A stretch of 64,000 bases of DNA from Gordius sp. MW1 (taxonomy: Eukaryota; Nematomorpha; Gordioida; Gordea; Gordiidae), in NCBI GenBank assembly GCA_964036665.1, contig OZ038530.1, positions 13,797,001 to 13,861,000 of the forward strand. Direction: 5' to 3'. Shown here in pieces: positions 1-12,000 of the stretch (the first letter of the stretch is position 1; each line of letters opens with the position of its first letter). Both the position numbers and the translations under genes were made by a program. Under the pieces are notes generated by a model. The model worked only from the letters and a program-made list of their open reading frames with translations. It searched no databases and was not told where the DNA came from.

Positions 1-3000
1 CATCGTTGAAAATTTCAAAACGATCAGTTGGATCAGTTGATTGATTAGCAAATAACATGGTATTGGAATTGTTGTTGTTGAAATTTTTAAATTCTGAATT
101 ATCCGCAAACGCCTAAATAGTATTAAGATTATTTGTTTTTACAATGTGCAAATATGTTTGGATGAATTAATCAAATTAATTCAAAAATATTATGTGGACG
201 GGCCTTATACCAGTAAAAAGGCTTTTATAGGTTTTTTTGACCGTGAACAATGTTTTAAGATTTTGGAAATGTTTAATGCACCACCTTCTTATAAGATGTG
301 TTCTTGCTAAATAAATAAAAACTATTTCAAACTAAAAATTCTTTTTCTTTTATAAAATCTGCTTGCAGGTGAAAGCTAAGTGTTAGAATTTTAAAAGGCC
401 CTTTTATCGTGTTTATGGATTCTTTCTTTAAAAATAAGACATAATATGCAACAATAATATAAAAATAATTAAAAAAATCCCTTAAAATCATTATTAAAGT
501 CACTCATGAAATTACTAATTTTTCAAGCGAAATTTGTTTTAATCTTACCTTAGTAAAGGCCGTTTTGAAGAAGAGTTCAAGCTGTTTTTGTCGATCCTTT
601 TTAGTAAATCCCTTGGCCAGGATATCTTTATATTTGGCATCACATTCTATGTACCTAACGTCGCATTTCATGCACAACCCATTTAATCCCTCTAAGAAAG
701 TCGTCATGGCAACGTTATCCCCAAACGTTAGTATCTTAATTATAATAAATTGGCATTTTTTAGAATTGTAACGAACTGAAATTAATTTGAGATGAATTAT
801 TCTTAGTTTATCCAAACTTACGTGATCATATTCGTGGGCCACCTTCAAAAGTATCAAATTGTGCTTGCCTTTTTCAATACACCTGTACAATTCTATTTTG
901 GAGATTTCGTTAAATTTAATAACTCGCCTATAAGGCTCTTTCAATTCGCCGTGTATGCTGAGGGTTAGTTCTTGCATGTCAAACGATATAGCTACATCAT
1001 TAGGTTTCTCACCCCGCACCCAATCTTGCGCTTCAAATATAAGATTAAAGTTAAAAATTGTTAAAATGGGATTTGCCTATTGGTAAAATTGATAATTGCA
1101 TTTTTCGATGGAAACCATAATTAAGTACATTTAGGTTTAATTACAATACGCATAATGAGGTCAAAATTTGCGTAAATTAGACATAATTAGCCGTAATCTT
1201 CAGCTGAAACAGCAATTAGTCGATTACATCGACGAGATTAATAACTTATCAAATTCTAAATTAAACGATAGCGTTCTCCTAAATGGGCGTAGCCAGGGGG
1301 GCCCCCCCAAAATCCAAAAATTTGTTGAAATTTATTAAAATTATGGCTAAAATTTCAAAAAATATTCATTTTGCCTCTCCCTTCATTATTTTCCCCCTCT
1401 AATTCCAATGCCGGATACGCCCATGCTTTCCTACCTTTCTTTGGAGATGAATTTACTAGTGATTTGGATGTTTTTAAAAAATCTAAAAAATCATTTTTTT
1501 GTAATAGACATCTTCATTCTTATAAGCTATACATAAAACACTTTAAAAAAATACTATTTCTATATTTCATAAAACGAATGTGAATAAGTATTTTCAAATA
1601 CATTACCTATCACACTGGACTCTTTACATTTAGAGGAGCCTTTGGGTCGTCTTTCTAACGTTTTCAGCGATGCCCTTTCAATTTTATTCGCACAGATCAG
1701 CATTGTCAACGCAACGCCTAATCAATTGTAAAGATATAAATTAAAAACTTTCAAAAACATCCATTTTAAAAGAATTAAATGAATCGTTCTTACCGACGAT
1801 AAATAAGCCGAGAAATAGGAAGGAAATTATGTAGGCAACTTTACTGCCTTTAAAATAATTGAATCTAATGGGAGGTGAACATGCTTCAGCCCAATCGCCT
1901 TCTGCCATCTGTTTCCTTTGTTGACAAGGATCCCCTACATTCATTATTTGATTTATATAACGTTGAAATTCATAATTCATTATTGCTTTTAAAGGTAAAA
2001 ATCTAAATTTGAGTTATATACACTCATTTCTTTTTGCAGCACGACTTTAAATGGAACCATTTTAAATAATGATTGAAATAAATTAATATAATTAATTACA
2101 ACTGGTGGAGGTATTTTATTTTTCAAACTTTTATACAAGTTAGAACATAAGGTTTTATGTAAAGAGTGCGTCGTGAGCAAAAGGTCGAAAAGTTTTATAC
2201 AAATGAAATAAATCAAATACCATTTGTCCAAATAAAAAGGTTTCTAGGCAGTTGATCGTTCGGTATATCGGTTACACTCGATACAATATCTCGAATAGTT
2301 AAGCTTTTTATGATTTCGTATTCTTCTATTGTAAATAATCTAAAATAATGTATGAAATAGTTTTAAAAAATTCATCTACCATAGTTTTTAGGTTAAAATT
2401 AGGAACGATATAAATTGTCTATTAAATTAATATAGTTTTTGACAACATGACTTGGATTAGGCATAAATATATATTTAGTAATCCAGGTCAAAAGCCTAAA
2501 GTGAACACATACCAAAACCAAAGCAAAGTATTATGATGTTTGCATTTATTAATAATATTTGAATTTAAATTCTATAGTTGAATTAAACCTAACTTTTATA
2601 TTCTCAAATGCATCCTTACTTTTAAGGGAGCAAGGGGCGGGGAATTAAAATAAATTAAAATGAGTTTGGGTGTTTATTTGATATTTGAAGATCTATAATT
2701 TACTCTTATCTTACCTAGTTCATTCTAATAAAGGATATAATTGAATAAACAGACTAAAATATCACTAAATGGACACATACATAAAATAACATATTTTATT
2801 CCCGCTTTAATAAAAAAACTATATTTTAGTTATATTTGTATAAAGGCTTACCCATTTTTTCGGTAGTCTTCGTACCAATATCTATCCGAATCGCGTAATC
2901 GGTAAAATTCATTCATTATTATGGCCGATAATAAAGGGCCCGGGCTGCCTTCTTTGCCTTCAAGCATAATGCCCGTCCAGGCATCCATATTATTTACGTT

Positions 3001-6000
3001 TTCATACAAATCTTCTAACACCTATTAAATTTCAATTACTAATAAAAAATTTCACAACATGTTTTATAATAATTATCATAGCGACTTTTAAATCAAGAAT
3101 AATCAAGCTATGGGCATACCTTTGTATTCCAATTTAAGTCCTTGAAGGTCTTAAGAGTTGGATAATTAAAGGCCGTTCTTAAATCATTGTACAATGGAAT
3201 TCCGGCATCTAAAGAATGGACGATATTTTCAGCCACGAAATCTTTTCTCGTATTTTCAAGCGTTCCATATAAAAATGCTATCAAACGTAAATTATATAAA
3301 GTATAAAGTAAAATGTTTGCAATTATTAATTACTTCTTAAATCTTCCACTATAATCGCGTCTTCTTTTTCGGCTATTTGAGTGGACATACCTAGGATATA
3401 AGTTTCCAAACTGTTTCGCAAATAATTTTGCGGGTTCCAATATGAATTGCACAGTCTTATTGCTTTAGGTTCAGCTTGATTTGAGTTGCATCTAAATTAG
3501 CATTTCATTCTTATTTTTATACAACAAAACTATCATATTTTAGTCATTAGGCAGTAAACTATTATGCGACATAATAAAATTCGCATAGTATACCCTAAAT
3601 ACAGGCCATTTGGCATCATGGTGTAATGGTAACGTGACGCCAAAGCTTCAAATTCTAAGCTTATCGCTGGGTTTAATTCTGGTTTGTACCCTGTTATTCG
3701 ACAAAAAATTTAAACTTTGGTATTATTAAAAATACCTTTATATTTAACATTGGTCATTTGGTGCCCAAGAATGACAGGGAGCCAATCCTCAATAGTTATT
3801 TTCTAAAGCGTAAAATAATTTTTTAAAAGGAGGCGAACATAATTACAATCCTACATTCGAGTGCGGATCAATTTAAAGTGCAAACGTAGATAAAACGCTT
3901 ATTTATACAATATCTAAATAATGTTGAAAGATCAAAGTAGGTTCAAAATCTTGTATTTTTAAGTAATTTCATATTTATTACGTGATTAAACTTTCTCAAG
4001 TTAGTGCCAAAATAACTAAAATTTAAAATCATTTTTTTTGGGGTGCACTGGGTTTAAGCAAATTTCGAAAATGCAATCAAATTAGGGGCATTATGCGAAA
4101 TACACTTTTTGGTTCTCATTTGCACCTTTCTGCTAAAGTAAAGTATTTTTGGCATATTAAATAATGTTGAATGACAAATAACTACTAGTAAGCCAATAAT
4201 TAAAAAATTACGTTTACTTGATAAGTGGCTATAACCCATTTTCTAGCTTCATTAAAGATTATTTCGTCGTTCCATGAAGGATTCTTTTCCCATAAAATGT
4301 TGGCTAAATAATTATGCCACCTGAACCATAATATGCTCATCGTTAAGGAAAAAGGTGATTCATTTGCAGTGTCGTCCCCAAATACTAAAATAAATTATGT
4401 ATATGATAAAAGATTATATTTTTTTCAAAACGTTTATAAAGTGACATATATGAGAAAAGAATTATATTTTTTAAATTATTTTTGCTGTTCAAATAAGTTT
4501 AAAACGGTGGTAATATATATCAGTAATATTTCCTGAAAAAAGATTTTAGCTTTGAGATTGAGTAACTTATAAAGCAAGTCGGCTGGAAGCAAATATGTTA
4601 TATTTTTATAAAAAAATTTTGGTTACTTAATATTCATGATCAGATCAATAAAACGAATGAGTAATAATAAGAAATTAAAATTTGTAGCGAGTTGAGTTTT
4701 ACGCCTAGGTAGATTGATTAAACTTGTCTTTCAATTTTGCATTTGTCGTTTTAAAGACTCCATAGATAAATATATTTATTTTTTGTTATATACTGATTTT
4801 AAAAGAGCCTTTAAGATTTATGTTTCCTTAGAAGGATAATTTTTTATAGTTTTAAAGCGTAACTTTTGTGCTCCAAAAAACACCGCACCTAATTCTACAA
4901 AATTATTTATTTAAATATAATAGTAGCGAATCTAAATGCCATAATTTATTGCTTCCGGTATGTTTTAATAAAATTACTTAAAAGTCTTTTATACGACAGC
5001 GGCTTGCTATAAGATGGCGGTGGGAGATTCTTCATGGGCAACCCTTGTAAATTGGACGCTGGATATTGATCGTAAATTGGAACTTCAGTTAATGCAGTTT
5101 CGCCATTATACCTGACATACTTAAGCTGTCCACGGTAATGAGATCTCAAAAAATGGCTCCACACCTTATTTTCTCCATATATGGAACTCCCGTCGAGGAA
5201 CGAAGTTACCTTATTTATCTGTCGAGGGAAATAAATCAAATTTAAAACATGAGAACCAATTAAATTTGTTATTTCTTAAAGCAATTAGTTCGTGGGCGTA
5301 GCCAGAATTGGTAGAGGGCGGGGGGCAATAATGATTTAAGTAGGGGTAAAATGATTATTTTTTAGTAATTCAGGCGATAATTATATTAAATTTTGAAATA
5401 GAGGGGGGGGCTACCGCCCTTCTTGCCACTCCCTGGCTACGCCCATTAACTAGTCCGTCTATAAGTCTTTTAGTTATCAAAAGTTTAAGGTTAAGCAAAG
5501 GAGTATGCGATATTATAAAAACTTAGAAGGTGAACCAAAATCCTAGGCGAATTTGGGGCTAATCCGGTTTTGGGGTTATAGGCACATCGGCGGTACAGAG
5601 TGTAGAAATCTTTGGGGTTTTTTGTATGTGGCAAGTTTAATGTGTGATTCATAGGAACTTGGACCCTGACCATCTCCCTAGGGCAATGAGGTTCCCGAGC
5701 ATTAACAATTTCATTCATCAAATGAGAGGCTATGAAATTTAGAAACAAAAATTTTAAACAAAAAGGTACAAAATCTGATTAAGAATAATTCTATCTGTAA
5801 ACTTATTTCATCGCTAAGGCAAGTCTATCTTGAATACAAATTTGAGATTGCAAAAAAATCACGTCTTATGTTAATAGCTTTTGTAATTAAAACATAATTT
5901 GATTACATTTTTACTTAAATTTGCAGGTTGGGGAAAATATTTTTAAACGTATCCCATATTCAATATAAACTATGTTTAATAATTATAATGAAAGTCCGAG

Positions 6001-9000
6001 CAAGTTTTAGAAACACCCATTCGAGTTCCCTGGTTATTTTTTAGCATATAATATAAAAGCAACAAGAGGAATCTTCGCTATGGCATACAAATATTATATA
6101 AAGCAAATCTTAAACTATTTAATTTAAAATTAATTCGGTCCTTTTAATGTATCTTTATCAATTTTCATGTCCAGCCCCAACGCTCAATACAAAGATCTGA
6201 ATGAAACTATACACAGTCAAAACCGTTTAATTGCAAAGCCTTGTGTCATGAATGAGCTTGTCGAAAGATTCCCCCTTCCCCTTTGCGTCGTACAAAACTT
6301 TATAATTTACGGACGCCTGCTGCAAGATTCCCCCCCCCCCTTTATACATACGATTTTTATGATTCATAATATATATAAATGTCAATGTTAAAATCGCAAT
6401 ATCATGATTGTAAGGATATTATTATTATTGGGTTCTGAAGAGTCGATATGTAGATTAATTATAAAATTGTTGTTGAAAGATATTGAAATTATGACATTAT
6501 TGCTTTGAAGAAATAAATATAGAAGAGAACATTAACGCCCTCAATTCTCGTTATTTGGTGTCAGAAGAAAAATTATATATACTACATTTCAGGTAAAAAA
6601 AAAAAATAAATTAATTAATTAATGTATTTTGCTTTATTAGTATTAATCATAATAGTAATATTTTTGTTAACCTTTAGAGAAGTAAAAATATTTTTAATTA
6701 AGTTAATTATTTTATATATCTAATTTGATAAAATTATAATGTTTACAACTAAAAAACCTATAATTTTTAATCTGTATAATAATTTTTTGTTAGATAAATA
6801 TGTTATTTTAACATTTCTTTTAATATTAATGTGTCTGATAATTTATTAAAAAGTAAAAAAAGTTGAGAGGTTATATAGATTGTCAACAGGAGTTTGTTTT
6901 ATTTGTAAAAAACCTGGACATTTAATGAAAAATTGTAAGAGGAATAGGATGGGTCGCATCAATAGTTTTAACAGAAATTTAAATTATGGCAATAATTTTA
7001 ATGGTAATTGGTTGAGATATAGTAAGAGGACTAGAGATGATAATTATGTTAACGATAGATAATTATGTTAACGATAGGCGAGAGTATGAACCCGAGGTAG
7101 GTCCGTCATAAGTTAGGTGTTGGTGCGGGTGCACAGGTAATTGTAATAAAAAGGGTAGATTGGATCAGAGAAATGTCAGCGATTGACTAGTAAGTTGTAA
7201 TTATAATAAACAGTTTAAAAATGTAAAAAATTGTTCTTCTATTCTTTTACCGTCAAATTTTGTTAATAATTATAAGAATTTTAACGCGCGCTCGCATTTT
7301 TTCAATATTTTTAATGCACCTATTACGCCGCGTGTAACATTGGTAATAAATGGTATTAATGTAGAATTTTTGCTAGATACCGGTTCGTCTATTACTTTTA
7401 TGGCTGAGTCAGAATTTAAAAAGTTATGGCCGTCTCACAGTTTGTCGAAAGCCGATGTTTTGGCAAAACAAGTTCATGGTGATTGTATTCAATTATCTAG
7501 TTGTACTTGGGTCTGGGTTCGCGCAGGTGAAGAAATATTGCGTTTAAAGTTATATCTTGTGAAGGAAAGGGTGGAAAGTATTTTAGGATGGTCTTGGATA
7601 TGCAAATTGGGTCCGTTAAATAATTGGTGGGGTGTGTGTGATAGGCTTTGCGATAAACCTGTAATTAGGAAGGTAGGAAATATAATCTACCCCCGTGTTA
7701 ATTGCCCATTTTTGGTTAGGGGTCGTCTGGCTATGAGATGGAACTCCAAAGGAGAGAGTTCGTTGTTGACGGCTAGGTGTAAAAGTCCCTCTGTAAATCC
7801 TGGTAGGGCTTGGGGTGCTAAATTTAATATTCTTAGTATACAAAAGGGTTCAGGAGATCTAATTCAGGAGAAATATGCACCAATATTTGAAGATAAGCTA
7901 GGTTGCTTAAAGGAAGGTATTTTTTCCATTAGACTTTAAGAGAATGCTCGACCTAGGTTTTGCCCAGCGAGACGTGTTCCATTTTTGTGGTGTGAACAGG
8001 TACAACAGGTTTTGGATAAATGGCTAGCCGACGGTGTAATAGAACCCGTTGAATTTTCCGAGTGGGCTACCCCTCTCGTTCCAGTAAAAAAGGCAGATGG
8101 GTCAATTAGGGTCTGCGCGGATTATAGAATAACGGTCAATAAATATGTGGTCGACGTCAAATACCCATTACCCAGATTAGAATGTATTTTATCTAATTTA
8201 CGTGGTGCAAATTATTTTTCTAAGATCGACCTTGCAAACGCCTATTTACAGTTAAAGGTTGATTGCAAGACGGCGTTAGTTTTAACTATTAACACTAACC
8301 AAGGGTTGTTTGCTTTCAAAAGATTACCTTTCGGTCTTAGTGTGTCAGCGCCGATTTTTCAAAGAACCATGGCTTCCTTGTAACATGGAGGGTGTAATTT
8401 ATTATTTAGACGATATCTTGGTTACTGGATCTAATAAAAACGAGCATGACCAACGTCTAGACATGGTTTTAAACTTAATAAAAAATAAAGGTCTACGATT
8501 ATCAGCAAAAAAATGTGTTTTTTGTGTGCAAGAGATTACGTATTTGGGGCACGTGTTAGGTAAAGGTACGATTCGTCCTGTATTAAGTAAAATTAAAGAT
8601 TTACAGCAGTTGAAAGCGCCGAGTAATAAAAAGGAATTGAAGTCGTTTTTGGGAATGATAACTTATTATAATCGGTTCATTCCTAATTTCACTCGGTGGT
8701 CAGGTCCTTTAAATGAATTAATTAAAGATAATGTGCAATATAAATGGACGCAATTTGAGAACGACTGTTTTGACAAGTTGCGCGAAACTTTATTAGAGAA
8801 ACCTGTATTAGTTTGCTTTGACGCTTCAAAAGAGCATGTTTTGGTAGTAGATGCATCAAATAATGGTGTGGGAGGTGCATTATGTCAGCTTGAGAATAAA
8901 GTTGAACATCCGGTAATGTATTTCGCCAAAAAATTAAGTAAGACCGAACTTAACTACTCTGTTATAGAGAAAGAAGCTTTGGCTATGGTGTATGGACTGA

Positions 9001-12000
9001 AACGGTGTAGGGAATTTTTAATAGGTAAAAGATTCATCGTTTATACAGACAACCATTGATAGGCTTATTTCGGAAAGATAACAACGAAATGTTGATGTCC
9101 CCCAGATTGCAGCGATGGTTATTAGTGTTAGGTAATTTTACACTAACGTTGATTTATCATAAGGGAGAGGATAACGGATTGGCCGATGTTTTGTCTAGGT
9201 TAGGTCCGGAAAATATTAGCTCGGAAGAGTCTCCATTGGCATGCGAAATAGTTGGCGGTCACGTAATAAATGCCTTAAAAATCGTAGATATGGAGGACAT
9301 CTCCGCTGCTTGCAACACTGATAGGGATATTAGTGTGGTCAAGAAGATATTAATTGGAGAGGAAACGCAGGAACAGGTGCCACAGCAATATAAAAATGCG
9401 CTGTGTGAGCTGTATATCGAAGACGGTTGTTTAAAAAGAGCCGATAAGGTAGTTATACCCGATGTACTTAGACCGGCAATTTTAGAAATGTTACATAAGG
9501 GACATTTTGGTACGGTTAAAATGAAGGCTTTCGCCAGGCAGTATGTCTGGTGGCCTGGAATATCGAAAAACATTGAAGAGCGAATTAGACGATGTGATTT
9601 ATGCAAGTCTAATGCCCCAATGCCTCGTAGAAATAAAGCTGCGAGATGGCCCCGACCTAGTATACCTTGGGAAAGGGTACACATCGATTTTTTTGAATGG
9701 GAAAAGAAAAACTATATAATCGTAGTCGATGCATATTCCGGTTGGACGGAATTTCAGAAAATTACTAACACGACTGCTAGAGTTACCATAAGTTTTTTAA
9801 AGAGCCTGATCGGTTCTTATGGTTTTCCTAGTATGCTGGTCACGGACAACGGCAAAGCGTTTGTGAGCGTTGAATTTAAGACTTTTTGTCAGACGTGGAA
9901 AATTAAGCACCTGTTAACACCGCCATATCATCCGTTCCAATGGTCAGGTGGAACGGTATGTGGGAATAGTAAAGAAGTGGTTAAGACTTGCCAAATCAGA
10001 AAGCGATGGTGTTTGGTTAACTAAATTATATTTTAATGCAGCACCTCGTGGTTTGGAACGGCCTCCAGTAGGAATGGAATTTTTAGGTCGAAAACTAAGG
10101 TGTCCCGTTGATTTGATTTACGAGCGGAGCCCTGTAGTAAGCAATAATGCTATTCCAAAATACAATGTAGATCAACTGGTGTGGTGTAGAAATTACACCG
10201 GTGCGCCTAAATGGTTGATATCGCGCGTAGTGGAAGTGGTTACTTCCAAAATTTATAAGGTGCGCGTGCTGCATACTAATAAAGTTGAAACACGACATCG
10301 TGAGCAGCTAATGTTATACTCTTAATTATATTCGTTATTTATATCACAGGGATGGATATTATTACTTCCTGGTGTAGAATAAGAATTACAGTGGAGCGGA
10401 TAGCAGAGCTGGTGAGACCGGGTCCGGTGCTCATTAGCATTCTCGTCGGAGCCGATGAGCTGCCAAGGCTACGCTCCTTGTATGAACCAAACCTAATCCC
10501 TGTGAGGCCGGTGGCTCAGGGAAGAAGGGAGAACGCAAGGCGACATGCTAATACGAGGGGATGACGGCGGGCTCGAAGAGCACTTCGAAGAAGGTGCGGA
10601 GGTTGTGGAAGATGGCACCCCCCAATGTGCGAAACTGAGCAAGGCGCAGGTGCACATCGGGGTACGGCAGAGAGGGCGCCTTTGAACAATGCAGGAGTGC
10701 CGCTGGTTGAGTTTGAGCGGGTTAGAGCTACCACGGAAGCGTTGAACGTGCTCCCGCAAGGGGCAAACGTTTTATCTCATGCAACACGCCGTGTAGCTTC
10801 TATTGCGCGTATCAGCTCGGGTACGGTGGTATCCACTCCTGACGGCCTAACTCATGCTATAGGTATTGCCCCCAACAATACGACCCCTGATGACATAACA
10901 GCCGCGGAAGAACACATATTAATGGAGGAAGATGTGTTTTCGGTGGGTGCTGATGAATAGGCGGACGGCATTTTTAAAAAGGGAAGATGTCATGAATGAG
11001 CTTGTCGAAAGATTCCCCCTTCCCCTTTGCGTCGTACAAAACTTTATAATTTACGGACGCCTGCTGCAAGATTCCCCCCCCCCTTTATACATACGATTTT
11101 TATGATTCATAATATATATAAATGTCAATGTTAAAATCGCAATATCATGATTGTAAGGATATTATTATTATTGGGTTCTGAAGAGTCGATATGTAGATTA
11201 ATTATAAAATTGTTGTTGAAAGATATTGAAATTATGACATTATTGCTTTGAAGAAATAAATATAGAAGAGAACATTAACGCCCTCAATTCTCGTTACCTT
11301 GGGCCTGAAAAAATTCGCGATTAACCGATATTTCGCGATTAAACGATGAAAATAAAAGTATATGTATAATACATTATATTAAATATTCATTTCTTACGCT
11401 TCGCAATAAAACGATATTTTATATAATTATTTGGTTGATTTAAGGACTCGAAAATGTTTGTGAATATCCTATATTGTACTATTAAGCGATTTGTCAATAA
11501 CGATGTTTTTGTTAGTAGTATCGTTAAAAAAACAAAATGGCGGTTAACTTCGCGATGTTTTTCGCGATAATCCGATTTGCTATTAGGAAGTTCGACTGTA
11601 TATTATCAACTTACTAAAAGCCACGAAAAATACTGTTTTATTGTTGACGGACGGTAAACCAGAAGGTCCTTGAAAGACTCGTCGACTAATTTCGTAAGGG
11701 TTTGGTGTTTGTATATAGAAGGGGATTTGATAAACGTCATCATCTTCTGGGTAATGAGCCTTCGTGTGCCTTAACAGGTCGGATCCTAGGCCGGAAAAGA
11801 TTTCTTTTAATCCAACTCATTGGTTTGGATAATTTTATTATATTATAGCTCAGAAATTTATTTTTACAAAAAAAACCTTTAAAAACTACAAACAAAGTTA
11901 TTCATCCTAAAATACATCAATTTTGGATCAATTAAAACAAAGTCGAAATTTGCAGGATTGTTATGTCTTTTTTTGAGGAGGTAGGGTATTTACCGCATAA

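Larger units (their letters stand above)
6244..11296 (+). mobile_element. Complete Ty3/gypsy (Metaviridae-type) LTR retrotransposon inserted in DUOX intron 3
   Basis: The element is 5053 bp, flanked by CCTTG duplications, with near-identical LTRs, a tRNA-Leu-type primer site and a polypurine tract. In order it encodes a gag zinc knuckle, aspartic protease, reverse transcriptase, RNase H and integrase, then GC-richer reading frames before the 3' LTR. The reading frame is interrupted by a stop at 7937-7939 and by frame changes near 8381, 9056 and 9940, so this copy looks unable to make a full polyprotein. Protease-RT-RH-IN order separates it from copia. It lies antisense to DUOX and accounts for most of that intron (5730-11614). 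Confidence 0.95.

Noticed and set aside
4946-5748. Separate small peroxidase genes
   Set aside because: These frames are exons of one DUOX gene; they join in phase with each other and with upstream and downstream exons.
9259-9684. Minus-strand frame of 141 codons
   Set aside because: Antisense shadow of the integrase zinc-finger region of the Ty3/gypsy element.
10352-10960. Envelope gene of an errantivirus-type element
   Set aside because: No signal peptide, membrane segment or glycoprotein-like cysteine pattern is visible in either frame.
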